DNA of 64,000 nucleotides, taken from Lachnospiraceae bacterium. GTDB taxonomy: Bacteria > Bacillota > Clostridia > Lachnospirales > Lachnospiraceae. The translations under genes and the position numbers were made by a program. The stretch lies in contig JAETON010000009.1 of NCBI GenBank assembly GCA_021771695.1, positions 38,338-102,337 of the forward strand, read 5' to 3'. Of the stretch, positions 25,263 to 33,863 are shown one piece after another (position 1 is the first letter of the stretch; the number at the start of each line of letters is the position of its first letter). The notes beneath the pieces are model-generated. The model worked only from the letters and a program-made list of their open reading frames with translations. It was not told where the DNA came from and made no database searches.

Positions 25263-26579
25263 ATGGCATTGTTTACATTTAGCGGCGGAGTTCATCCGGA
25301 TGATGGAAAAGAATTTGCAAAGAATTCACCAATCACCGAATATCTGCCAAAAGGAGATGTTGTTTTACCTGTAGGCCAGCATATCGGTGCCCCTGCCAAA
25401 CCAATTGTCAGCAAGGGTGATAAAGTGCTTGTCGGTCAAAAGGTTGCAGAAGCTGGCGGATTCGTATCAGCGAATATTTTCAGCTCTGTTTCAGGAACAG
25501 TAAAAGCAATTGAACCAAGAGTAACTCCAGCTGGAGCAAAAGTGAATTCAATTGTAATTGAAAACGATGGAGAATTCAAAGAGGTAGATTTTGAGGCAAA
25601 ACCTTACGAATCTATGTCAAAAGAAGAAGTTCTTAGTGCAATCAAAGAAGCTGGTATTGTTGGATTGGGAGGTGCTGGATTCCCTACTCACGTAAAACTG
25701 GCTCCAAAAGATCCGGATGCGATTGAATACATTATTGTCAATGGAGCAGAGTGTGAGCCTTATATTACTGGTGACTACCGTATTATGATGGAAACACCGG
25801 AACTTTTAATTGAAGGATTAAATATTGTTTTGGATATGTTCCCAAAAGCAAAAGGAATTATTGGTGTTGAAGATAATAAAAAAGATGCAATTGCAAAAGT
25901 AGAAGCCTTGGTAAAGGGAGATTCCAGAATCAGCGTAGCATCTTTGAAAACAAAATACCCACAGGGGGCAGAACGTTCTTTGATTTATGCAACAACTGGA
26001 AGAAGCATTAACTCAAGTATGCTTCCGGCAGATGCAGGATGTATTGTTGATAATGTGGCAACTATCGTAGCAATTAAAGAAGCCGTTAAAGATGGAAAAC
26101 CATTATATCAGCGTCTGGTAACTGTTACCGGAGATGCAATTGCAAATCCAAGCAACTTTATGGTGCGTACCGGAACCAATGTAAATGAATTGATTGAGGC
26201 AGCCGGTGGATTTAAGGTGCAGCCGGAAAAAGTAATTTCCGGAGGTCCTATGATGGGTATGGCAATGTTTACTACGGATGTACCTGCAGTTAAAACATTT
26301 TCATCATTCCTTGCATTATCGAAAGATGAAGTTTCAGCAAATGAGCCAAGCAACTGTATTCGATGCGGAAGATGCGTCAGTGTATGTCCACAGAAACTGA
26401 TGCCGGCAAAATTATCTGTGCTTGCTGACAACAATGAATTTGATGAATTTGAAAGACTGTATGGAGCAGAATGTGTAGAATGCGGATGCTGTTCTTATAT
26501 TTGTCCTGCAAAACGTAATCTTGCACAGTCTATGAAGACAGGGCGTAAACAGGTATTAGCAAACCGTAGAAAGAGATAA
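25263..26579 (+). CDS. rnfC: Rnf complex subunit RnfC
   Basis: The peripheral subunit of ferredoxin:NAD oxidoreductase that binds NADH and FMN at the cytoplasmic face. In 438 residues it shows the N-terminal FSGGVHP motif, the flavin/nucleotide region GLGGAGFPTHVK and NGAECEPYIT, and two [4Fe-4S] ferredoxin motifs (CIRCGRCVSVCP and CVECGCCSYICP) near the C terminus. The ATG at 25263 follows AAAGGAAGG; an in-frame start 24 bases upstream is less likely. First gene of rnfCDGEAB. Confidence 0.97.
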   Translation: MALFTFSGGVHPDDGKEFAKNSPITEYLPKGDVVLPVGQHIGAPAKPIVSKGDKVLVGQKVAEAGGFVSANIFSSVSGTVKAIEPRVTPAGAKVNSIVIENDGEFKEVDFEAKPYESMSKEEVLSAIKEAGIVGLGGAGFPTHVKLAPKDPDAIEYIIVNGAECEPYITGDYRIMMETPELLIEGLNIVLDMFPKAKGIIGVEDNKKDAIAKVEALVKGDSRISVASLKTKYPQGAERSLIYATTGRSINSSMLPADAGCIVDNVATIVAIKEAVKDGKPLYQRLVTVTGDAIANPSNFMVRTGTNVNELIEAAGGFKVQPEKVISGGPMMGMAMFTTDVPAVKTFSSFLALSKDEVSANEPSNCIRCGRCVSVCPQKLMPAKLSVLADNNEFDEFERLYGAECVECGCCSYICPAKRNLAQSMKTGRKQVLANRRKR

Positions 26580-26592
26580 AGGAGAGATACAT

Positions 26593-27543
26593 ATGAGCGA
26601 ATCATTATATCATGTGTCAGCCAATCCTCATGTCAGGGATCATGGTTCAACACAGAAGATTATGCTGGATGTAATAATCGCATTATTACCTGCGGCAATT
26701 TTTGGTATCTATATCTTTGGGGTTCCTGCAGCAATTACAATTGTTATTTCAGTTGTTACCTGTGTTGCAGCAGAATATGTATACCAGAAACTTATGAAAC
26801 AGCCGGTAACCGTCAGTGATTTAAGTGCGGTGCTTACCGGATTATTATTGGCATTGAACCTGCCGGCAGAAGTACCATTTTGGCTTCCGGTTCTCGGCGG
26901 ACTTTTTGCAATCATCGTTGTAAAACAGGTTTTTGGCGGTTTAGGACAGAATTTCATGAACCCTGCACTGGGTGCAAGATGTTTCTTAATGATTTCCTTT
27001 GCGGCAAGAATGACAACATTTACATACGATGGCGTAACAACAGCAACTCCAATGGCTGCATTAAAAGCAGGAGAATCTGTGGATGTATTAAAATTATTCC
27101 AAGGATTCGTTCCAGGTACCATTGGTGAAACTTCTGCGATTCTTTTGATTATCGGCGGAATTTATCTTGTAATCCGTAAAGTAATTTCACCAATTATTCC
27201 TTGTGTTTATGTTGCAGTTGTAGCAGTATTTGTAGCATTATTTGGAGGACATGGACTGGATATCAACTTTATCGCTTCTCATATATTTGGAGGCGGATTA
27301 ATGTTAGGTGCTATCTTTATGGCGACAGATTATGTGACATCACCAATTACAGACAAGGGAAAAGTGATTTATGCAATTTTGCTTGGTATTCTTACTGGAA
27401 CATTCCGTCTGTTTGGTCCGATGTCTGAAGGGGTATCTTACTCTATCATCATCGCAAATTTACTGGTACCTCTGATTGAAAAAGTAACGATACCAACTCC
27501 ATTTGGAATTGTAAAAACAAAAGGAGGTAAGAGCAATGAATAA
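26593..27543 (+). CDS. rnfD: Rnf complex subunit RnfD
   Basis: An integral membrane subunit of 316 residues with about nine to ten spans. It carries covalently bound FMN; the likely attachment Thr is in TTATPMAAL near residue 157. The motifs NPALGARCF and PGTIGETS are characteristic of RnfD/NqrB. GGAGA precedes the ATG. Its end overlaps rnfG by 8 bases. Confidence 0.96.
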   Translation: MSESLYHVSANPHVRDHGSTQKIMLDVIIALLPAAIFGIYIFGVPAAITIVISVVTCVAAEYVYQKLMKQPVTVSDLSAVLTGLLLALNLPAEVPFWLPVLGGLFAIIVVKQVFGGLGQNFMNPALGARCFLMISFAARMTTFTYDGVTTATPMAALKAGESVDVLKLFQGFVPGTIGETSAILLIIGGIYLVIRKVISPIIPCVYVAVVAVFVALFGGHGLDINFIASHIFGGGLMLGAIFMATDYVTSPITDKGKVIYAILLGILTGTFRLFGPMSEGVSYSIIIANLLVPLIEKVTIPTPFGIVKTKGGKSNE

Positions 27544-28147
27544 AAGTCTAGTTACAGATTGTATTAAATTATGTGTCATTACATTGATTGCCGGACTCCT
27601 TCTTGGATTTGTATATAATGTTACAAAAGCTCCGATTGCAGCTCAGGAAGAAAAGACAAAACAAGAAGCTTATAAAGCAGTATTTTCAGATGCAGCAAAA
27701 TTTGAGCCTGAAAAAGCAGATCAAAAAGCAATTCAAAAAGTCTTAAAATCAAAGGGCTTGGGACAGAACACAATTAATGAAATTGCCAAAGCTGTAGATA
27801 ACAGTGGAAAAACTCTTGGTTATGTATTTTCCGTAACCAATCCGGAAGGATACGGCGGAGATGTCACTTTATCTGTTGGTGTAAAAAATGATGGAACTGT
27901 CAATGGATATGAGACATTAACAATCAATGAAACTGCCGGACTTGGTATGAAAGCCAAAGAAGATGAGTTTAAGAGTAACTTTAAAAATAAAAAAGCAGAT
28001 ACCTTCACAGTCGTAAAAGATGGTTCTGGAAAAAATGATGATTCTAAAATTGATGCAATCAGCGGTGCTACGATTACCAGTAGAGCTGTAACAAGCGGAG
28101 TCAACAGCTGCGTTGCATATGCACAGACTTTGAAGGGAGGAAACTAA
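27536..28147 (+). CDS. rnfG: Rnf complex subunit RnfG
   Basis: A 203-residue subunit with one N-terminal membrane helix (about 11-30) and an extracytoplasmic FMN-binding domain. The flavinylation motif SGATITS near residue 180 supplies the Thr that carries covalent FMN. GYGGDVTLSVG and ETAGLGMKA are typical FMN-domain segments. The start overlaps the rnfD end, with GGAGG upstream. Confidence 0.96.
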   Translation: MNKSLVTDCIKLCVITLIAGLLLGFVYNVTKAPIAAQEEKTKQEAYKAVFSDAAKFEPEKADQKAIQKVLKSKGLGQNTINEIAKAVDNSGKTLGYVFSVTNPEGYGGDVTLSVGVKNDGTVNGYETLTINETAGLGMKAKEDEFKSNFKNKKADTFTVVKDGSGKNDDSKIDAISGATITSRAVTSGVNSCVAYAQTLKGGN

Positions 28148-28148
28148 A

Positions 28149-28853
28149 ATGAAAGCAAATCCAGTAGAACGTTTGATCAATGGTATTGTCAAAGAAAATC
28201 CTACATTTGTTTTGATGCTGGGAATGTGTCCGACACTGGCTGTAACAACTTCAGCAATTAATGGTGCCGGAATGGGATTATCTACAACTGCCGTTTTAAT
28301 GTTTTCCAACCTGATTATTTCAGCACTTCGGAATATTATTCCAGACAGAGTCAGAATTCCGGGATATATTGTTGTTATTGCATCTTTAGTTACAATTGTA
28401 CAGTTCCTATTAGAAGGATATGTACCAGCGGTAAATGCAGCTTTAGGTCTTTATATTCCATTGATTGTAGTTAACTGTATTATTCTTGGACGTGCAGAAT
28501 CTTTTGCGGCAAAAAATGGACCAATCGTATCTTTCTTTGATGGATTAGGTATGGGACTTGGTTTTACCATTGCATTGACTTTGATTGGTGCCTGCCGTGA
28601 ATTACTTGGAGCAGGACAGATTTTTGGACAGCAGATTATGCCTGCTTCCTATGAACCAATTACTATCTTTATTCTGGCACCGGGAGCATTTTTTGTATTA
28701 GCCTGCCTGGTAGCGATTCAGAATAAGATTAAGATGAAAAAGCCTGAAAGTAAAATCGCACAAGTATCCGGCGGATGCGGAGACTGTTCAAACTGTGGAA
28801 ACAGTGCTTGCGGTTCCAGAAGCTTTTTTGACACAACTGTTGACGATAAATAA
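28149..28853 (+). CDS. rnfE: Rnf complex subunit RnfE with Cys-rich tail
   Basis: An integral membrane subunit of 234 residues with about six helices, homologous to RnfA and NqrD. LGMCPTLAVTTSA near the N terminus carries the conserved Cys that helps bind the intramembrane Fe-S centre between RnfA and RnfE. The C-terminal tail extends past the last helix with Cys210, 213, 216 and 221 (spacing C-x2-C-x2-C-x4-C), which could bind metal. Read between rnfG (1 base away) and rnfA. Confidence 0.95.
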   Translation: MKANPVERLINGIVKENPTFVLMLGMCPTLAVTTSAINGAGMGLSTTAVLMFSNLIISALRNIIPDRVRIPGYIVVIASLVTIVQFLLEGYVPAVNAALGLYIPLIVVNCIILGRAESFAAKNGPIVSFFDGLGMGLGFTIALTLIGACRELLGAGQIFGQQIMPASYEPITIFILAPGAFFVLACLVAIQNKIKMKKPESKIAQVSGGCGDCSNCGNSACGSRSFFDTTVDDK

Positions 28854-28864
28854 GGAGGATGAAT

Positions 28865-29440
28865 ATGAAGGATTTACTGTTAATTGCTATAGGTTCCGCC
28901 TTGGTAAATAACGTTGTATTAAGCCAGTTCCTTGGTCTGTGTCCATTCCTTGGTGTTTCTAAAAAAGTAGAAACTGCAGGCGGAATGGGGGCAGCTGTAA
29001 TCTTCGTTATTACGATTGCGTCAGCCGTAACAAATTTAGTTTATACATTTATTTTAATTCCAACTAAACTGGAATATCTGCAGACAATTGTATTCATTTT
29101 GGTAATTGCTGCATTGGTACAGTTTGTAGAATTAGTATTAAAAAAATCCATGCCGTCATTATATGAAGCACTGGGAGTATACCTTCCACTGATTACAACC
29201 AACTGTGCTGTACTTGGTGTTGCATTGACCAATGTTCAGAATAGTTATGATTTTATTACAAGTGTTGTAAATGGTGTTGGTATTTCTGTTGGATTTACCA
29301 TTGCGATTGTAATTTTGGCTGGTATTCGTGAAAGAATGGAACATAATAACATACCGGAATCTTTTAAAGGAATGCCGATTACTCTTGTAACCGCAGGATT
29401 AATGGCAATTGCTTTCTTTGGATTCTCAGGAATCATATAG
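28865..29440 (+). CDS. rnfA: Rnf complex subunit RnfA
   Basis: An integral membrane subunit of 191 residues with six helices, the partner of RnfE. The conserved Cys-containing motif FLGLCPFLGVS lies near residue 25, and a second half-site LPLITTNCAVLG near residue 105. The ATG at 28865 is 6 bases from AAGGAGG (28852-28858), whereas the ATG at 28859 abuts it, so 28865 is preferred. Confidence 0.96.
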   Translation: MKDLLLIAIGSALVNNVVLSQFLGLCPFLGVSKKVETAGGMGAAVIFVITIASAVTNLVYTFILIPTKLEYLQTIVFILVIAALVQFVELVLKKSMPSLYEALGVYLPLITTNCAVLGVALTNVQNSYDFITSVVNGVGISVGFTIAIVILAGIRERMEHNNIPESFKGMPITLVTAGLMAIAFFGFSGII

Positions 29441-29452
29441 GAGGTAGTAAGA

Positions 29453-30283
29453 ATGGACGTTACAGCAATTATTCTTGCGGCCGTTGTTGTCGGAGGAACT
29501 GGTTTAGTCATTGCAATTTTACTTGGAATTGCCTCTGAAAAATTCAAAGTTCCTGTAGATGAAAAAGAAGTCGCAATTAGAGCAGAACTTCCTGGAAATA
29601 ACTGTGGTGGATGTGGTTATGCTGGTTGTGACGGGCTGGCAAAAGCTATTGCAAATGGAGAAGCACCAGTCAATGGATGTCCTGTAGGGGGTCCCGCAGC
29701 CGCAGAAAAAATCAGTGCCATTATGGGTGTTGAAGCAGGAGAATTTGTTAAGAAAACAGCATTTGTAAAATGTGCTGGAACATGTGAAAAAGCAGCAGAT
29801 AAATATAAATATACAGGAGCACAAAGCTGTATTGAGGCTATGACAGTACCAGGTGCGGGTCCAAAAGCCTGTGAATATGGATGTCTTGGTTTTGGAAGCT
29901 GTGCAGATGTATGTCCGGAAAATGCAATTTCTATTATCAATGGAATTGCTCATGTGGATCAGGAAGCATGTGTTGCTTGTGGTAAATGTACGGAAGTTTG
30001 TCCAAAAGGATTAATCAAACTTCTGCCATACGATAAAAAATGTAAAGTACAGTGTAATTCCAAAGATTTCGGAAAAGAAGTTATGTCTGTATGTAAAGCC
30101 GGATGTATTGGATGTGGAATCTGCGAAAAAAATTGCCGCTTAGATGCAATTCATGTAGTAAACAATATCGCAGTAATTGACTATGAGAAATGTGTTGGAT
30201 GCGGATTGTGTGCAAATAAATGTCCAAAAGGCATTATTACAGGAAAAAGAGAAGTAAAGAAGCCAGCTAAAAAAGAGGCTTAG
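29453..30283 (+). CDS. rnfB: Rnf complex subunit RnfB
   Basis: The ferredoxin-facing electron-entry subunit. In 276 residues: an N-terminal membrane helix (about 4-26), the Fe-S domain NNCGGCGYAGC with a later CPVGG, and a C-terminal half carrying several [4Fe-4S] motifs, including CVACGKCTEVCP, CIGCGICEKNC and CVGCGLCANKCP. It ends in a Lys-rich tail. Last gene of the operon. The order C-D-G-E-A-B is that of clostridial Rnf operons. Confidence 0.97.
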   Translation: MDVTAIILAAVVVGGTGLVIAILLGIASEKFKVPVDEKEVAIRAELPGNNCGGCGYAGCDGLAKAIANGEAPVNGCPVGGPAAAEKISAIMGVEAGEFVKKTAFVKCAGTCEKAADKYKYTGAQSCIEAMTVPGAGPKACEYGCLGFGSCADVCPENAISIINGIAHVDQEACVACGKCTEVCPKGLIKLLPYDKKCKVQCNSKDFGKEVMSVCKAGCIGCGICEKNCRLDAIHVVNNIAVIDYEKCVGCGLCANKCPKGIITGKREVKKPAKKEA

Positions 30284-30308
30284 AATTCTAAAATAAAGAT
30301 GTGAACAT

Positions 30309-30340
30309 GGCGGGAAGAAAATTTATCTTCCTGCCTTTTT
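30309..30340 (+). terminator. Rho-independent terminator of the rnf operon
   Basis: Ten-pair GC-rich stem (30309-30318 with 30326-30335, one G-T pair), 7-base loop and five T. Confidence 0.92.
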
Positions 30341-30404
30341 ATGTTTTTTAAGGAGTGTATATCATAAGAAGATTCAGAATATACATATAAAAAAGGTGTT
30401 TTAT

Positions 30405-30653
30405 ATGAAGTTTCTTGAATTGCGGCAAAAAGATGTCATTAATTGCAACAGTGGGGAAAAGCTTGGATTTGTTGTAGATTTGGAGTTTGAAGTATCCAAT
30501 GGCTGTATTTGCTATTTAATTGTTCCGAAAGCAAATAAAATTTTGAATTGCTTTGGAAAGAATCAAGTATTTCGGATTCCGTATAAACGGATCGTAAAAA
30601 TCGGACATGATGCAGTTTTGGTAGATATTATTGAAAAAGATTGTTTGAAGTAA
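30405..30653 (+). CDS. YlmC/YmxH-family PRC-barrel sporulation protein
   Basis: An 82-residue protein with a PRC-barrel-like pattern: LRQKDVINCNSGEKLG, a beta-rich middle (ICYLIVP), and RIPYKRIVKIGHDAVLVDI. The YlmC/YmxH family is found in spore formers and is often induced in sporulation. The ATG at 30405 follows AAAAAAGG; a GTG three codons upstream overlaps that site. The promoter of nrdR starts inside its 3' end. Confidence 0.88.
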   Translation: MKFLELRQKDVINCNSGEKLGFVVDLEFEVSNGCICYLIVPKANKILNCFGKNQVFRIPYKRIVKIGHDAVLVDIIEKDCLK

Positions 30654-30673
30654 TAAAGAAAAGATGTTATACT
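30645..30673 (+). promoter_or_regulatory. Sigma-A-type promoter of nrdR
   Basis: TTGAAG at 30645-30650 and TATACT at 30668-30673, 17 bases apart, overlapping the end of the YlmC-like gene. Confidence 0.75.
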
Positions 30674-30702
30674 GCAAACAGAAGGAACGGAGGTACACAA
30701 AG

Positions 30703-31152
30703 ATGAAATGTCCATATTGCGGGAGTGAAAGCTCCAGAGTCATTGATTCCAGACCAGCAGAAGATAATAATGCGATTCGGCGGAGAAGACAATGCGATGA
30801 TTGCAGCAAACGTTTTACCACATATGAAAAGATAGAGACGGAACCATTATCTGTAATTAAAAAAGATAAAACAAGACAATTATATGACAGAAACAAAATT
30901 CGTCATGGAATTGTCCAGTCCTGCCATAAACTGCCAATATCTATGGAACAAATAGACAAAGCAGTGGATGAAATAGAAACAAAGATTTTTAATTTAGGGT
31001 TAAGAGAAGTAGAGACCTCTCAAATTGGCGAAATTGTTATGGATAAAATCAAAGATTTGGACGAAGTCGCTTATGTACGTTTTGCAGCAATTTACCGTGA
31101 ATTTAAGGATGTCAATACTTTTATGAATGAATTGAAAAAATTACTGAAATAG
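30703..31152 (+). CDS. nrdR: Transcriptional repressor NrdR
   Basis: A 149-residue repressor of ribonucleotide-reductase genes that senses ATP/dATP. The N-terminal zinc ribbon has Cys3, Cys6, Cys31 and Cys34 (MKCPYCG, CDDCSKRF), followed by the ATP-cone domain (about 46-135). The start at 30703 follows GGAGG; an upstream in-frame ATG overlaps the -10 region and is unlikely. No ribonucleotide reductase gene lies in the window. Confidence 0.97.
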   Translation: MKCPYCGSESSRVIDSRPAEDNNAIRRRRQCDDCSKRFTTYEKIETEPLSVIKKDKTRQLYDRNKIRHGIVQSCHKLPISMEQIDKAVDEIETKIFNLGLREVETSQIGEIVMDKIKDLDEVAYVRFAAIYREFKDVNTFMNELKKLLK

Positions 31153-31174
31153 TTTAAAAAATTTAATTATATGA

Positions 31175-31203
31175 TTGTAAGAAATTTCCTAATATGTTAA
31201 GAT
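31175..31203 (+). promoter_or_regulatory. Likely promoter of comM-dprA
   Basis: TTGTAA at 31175-31180 and TAAGAT at 31198-31203, 17 bases apart, 49 bases before the comM start. Confidence 0.55.
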
Positions 31204-31251
31204 AAGAATATCATTTTGGTAAGTCTTCCTGAGAAGAAGGAGTCGATGATG

Positions 31252-32775
31252 ATGTATCAGGAAGTACGAAGCGGCATTGTATACGGCGTTGCCGGACAGT
31301 TGATTCATGTGGAAGTTGAAATCAGAAATGGCCTGCCATATTTCACCATGGTAGGCTATTTATCAAAAGAAGCAGCAGAAGCAAAAGAGCGGGTAGCTTC
31401 TGCACTGCGTTCTATCGGACACCCGCTGCCATCTATGAAAATTACCGTAAATCTATCCCCAGCCAATATTCGGAAAAGCGGTACGGCTTTTGATTTTCCA
31501 ATTGCTGTAGCTTTTTTGGCATGTCTTGGATTAATCCCCTCAAAGGAATTAAATGAAATCTGCATTTTAGGAGAATTGGGACTCAATGGAATGATTCGAG
31601 GTGTTGGAAACTGCCTTCCAATTATCTTGTCAGCAAGAAAACAGGGAATCCGGCGTTTTTTTGTAGCAGAAGAAGATCGAAAGTCTTTGGATCAGATTGA
31701 AAATACAGAAATTGTTTTTATGCAGAAATTAGAAGATGTAATCGATTATTTTCAAGGAACATTCCTACAGGATTCTCAAATTAGAAAAGATATTTGGACG
31801 CCTGAGCCAAGTCTTGAGAACTTTTCGGATATGAAAGGCCAGCTGCATTTAAAAAGGGCAATAGAAATTGCGGTTACCGGGAAACATCATTTATTAATTG
31901 CTGGTTCTCCGGGTTCAGGAAAAACTATGGCGGTTAAGAGAATCCCATCCATTCTAACAGCATTAAATGATGAAGAACGGCTGGAAGTACAAAGTATTTA
32001 TGACACTGTTGGTATTTCAAGAGATATTCGAGATAACCGGCGTCCCTTCCGCAGCCCGAATGCATCCATTTCAAAAGCAGCATTTCTTGGCGGAGGGCAG
32101 GAACCGAAGGCAGGAGAGCTTACTTTATCAAATTTTGGAATTTTATTTCTAGATGAGATGATGGATTTCCGGACGGAATGTCTGGAAGCTTTAAAACAGC
32201 CATTGGAAGAAAAGAAAATACAAATGAATCGTTTAGGGAGAAATATTATTTTTCCAGCAGACTTTCAGATGATCAGTGCGATGAATCCATGCCCATGCGG
32301 CTATGGATTGGAAGATGGGAAATGCAGATGCAGTTATCATGAAAAAAGAAGATATTTTAAAAAATTGTCTGGACCTCTCTTGGATCGTTTTGACATGATT
32401 GTGTCTGCTGTGGAACAGCCGGAGAAAATGGAGGAGGAAACACCTGAAACATCTGAAGAAATTGCAAAAAGAGTGAAATACCATATTCAAAAGGAACAAG
32501 AGATATTAAAAGGAACAGGATACCATTTTTTTAGTGAAATCCGGTCTGCGGATATGAAAAAGTTATGCCCTGTCTCAAAAGAATGCATGGAGATTCTAAA
32601 TACAGCATATGATTTAAAGAAAATTACAAAAAGAGGAATCGATAAAATTTTACGTTTATCCAGAACCATTGCATTGATGAATGGAAAAAATAGAATTGCT
32701 TCACAGCATGTTATGGAAGCATTGACGTTTCGAAATACGGATTTCTTAAATGAGGTGCTGGAATATGGACGATAA
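31252..32775 (+). CDS. comM: ComM/YifB-family Mg-chelatase-like AAA+ ATPase
   Basis: A 507-residue AAA+ protein; in transformable bacteria ComM is a helicase promoting branch migration during recombination of donor DNA. An N-terminal Lon-like domain (about 1-180) is followed by Walker A GSPGSGKT, Walker B ILFLDEM, and a Cys cluster NPCPCGYG...CRC. Three ATGs in a row (31246, 31249, 31252) follow AAGGAG; the last has the best spacing. dprA overlaps its end, which supports a role in DNA uptake or recombination. Confidence 0.94.
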   Translation: MYQEVRSGIVYGVAGQLIHVEVEIRNGLPYFTMVGYLSKEAAEAKERVASALRSIGHPLPSMKITVNLSPANIRKSGTAFDFPIAVAFLACLGLIPSKELNEICILGELGLNGMIRGVGNCLPIILSARKQGIRRFFVAEEDRKSLDQIENTEIVFMQKLEDVIDYFQGTFLQDSQIRKDIWTPEPSLENFSDMKGQLHLKRAIEIAVTGKHHLLIAGSPGSGKTMAVKRIPSILTALNDEERLEVQSIYDTVGISRDIRDNRRPFRSPNASISKAAFLGGGQEPKAGELTLSNFGILFLDEMMDFRTECLEALKQPLEEKKIQMNRLGRNIIFPADFQMISAMNPCPCGYGLEDGKCRCSYHEKRRYFKKLSGPLLDRFDMIVSAVEQPEKMEEETPETSEEIAKRVKYHIQKEQEILKGTGYHFFSEIRSADMKKLCPVSKECMEILNTAYDLKKITKRGIDKILRLSRTIALMNGKNRIASQHVMEALTFRNTDFLNEVLEYGR

Positions 32776-33856
32776 ATTATACTGGTTCTGGTTTTCTTCT
32801 ATGACTGGGATGAATGCTAAGAAGCAGCATCAATTGATGGATATTTTTTATCACCCTAAAGAACTGTTTCACATATCGCCTAATATAATAGAAGAAAAAC
32901 TGTCAAAAAAAGAATATGGAAAATTTCTATATGAAAGAAAAAAAGATAACATTAAAAGAGCATATGAAAAATTAAAGAAACAGCAGATTTCATGTTTGAT
33001 GTATCAAGAAGCATTTTATCCTTCACGATTAAAGAAAATTTATGACTATCCTTATGTATTATTTCAAAAGGGACAAGTCTATCAGGAAAAATTTTTAACC
33101 ATTGCAATTGTAGGTTCCAGATATCCTACATCTTACGGTTTAGAGCTTTCTAAAAAGTTTTCCAAAGAACTTTCTATGCAGGGTGTTGGAATTATCAGTG
33201 GTCTTGCCAAAGGAATTGATGGTGCTGCACACTGGGGAGCCATGGCTCGAACCGGCATGACAACAGGTGTGTTAGGATGCGGAATTGACCGTATATATCC
33301 AAGGGACAATTATCAGCTTTTTTATGAAATGTACGAAAATCAAACAGTTTTTTCAGAATATCCGCCGGGAGTACCGCCTCATCCTTGGAATTTTCCAGAA
33401 AGAAACCGAATTATCAGCGGATTAAGTGATGGAATATTAGTTGTAGAAGCAGAAAAGAAAAGCGGATCTTTGATTACTGCAGACTGCGGATTAGAGCAAA
33501 ATAAAGAAATTTTTGCGGTTCCGGGACCAGTGACTCAAACCAAACATGAAGGGTGTCATGGACTGATAAAACAGGGAGCAAAACTAACAGAAACTGTGGA
33601 AGATATTTTATCAGAATTTCCAAATTTCAGAAAAACTTCAAGAAATATCAGTCAATTTGATGGAAAATGTCTTGCGGTTCCAGAAAAAAAGGTGTATGAT
33701 GTGGTAGATTTGTATCCGAAACACATAAATGAAATTGTTCTTCAAGCAGGACTTTCTTTTGGGAAAACCGTGGAAGCCTTGTTTCATTTAGAGTCGGAAG
33801 GGTATGTGAAACAGACCCATCATAATATATATATAAAAAATCTTAGCAAGGGGTAA
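32765..33856 (+). CDS. dprA: DNA-processing protein DprA
   Basis: Loads RecA on incoming single-stranded DNA. The 363 residues show an N-terminal helical domain, the Rossmann-like DprA core (IVGSRYPTSYG, SGLAKGIDGAAHWGA, GVLGCGIDRIYP, PPGVPPHPWNFPERNRII), and a C-terminal winged-helix-like segment (INEIVLQAGLSFGKTVEALFHLE in part). The ATG at 32765 has GAGGTG 7 bases upstream and overlaps comM by 11 bases. comM-dprA-topA-codY is a conserved clostridial order. Confidence 0.96.
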   Translation: MDDKLYWFWFSSMTGMNAKKQHQLMDIFYHPKELFHISPNIIEEKLSKKEYGKFLYERKKDNIKRAYEKLKKQQISCLMYQEAFYPSRLKKIYDYPYVLFQKGQVYQEKFLTIAIVGSRYPTSYGLELSKKFSKELSMQGVGIISGLAKGIDGAAHWGAMARTGMTTGVLGCGIDRIYPRDNYQLFYEMYENQTVFSEYPPGVPPHPWNFPERNRIISGLSDGILVVEAEKKSGSLITADCGLEQNKEIFAVPGPVTQTKHEGCHGLIKQGAKLTETVEDILSEFPNFRKTSRNISQFDGKCLAVPEKKVYDVVDLYPKHINEIVLQAGLSFGKTVEALFHLESEGYVKQTHHNIYIKNLSKG

Positions 33857-33863
33857 TTATAAT

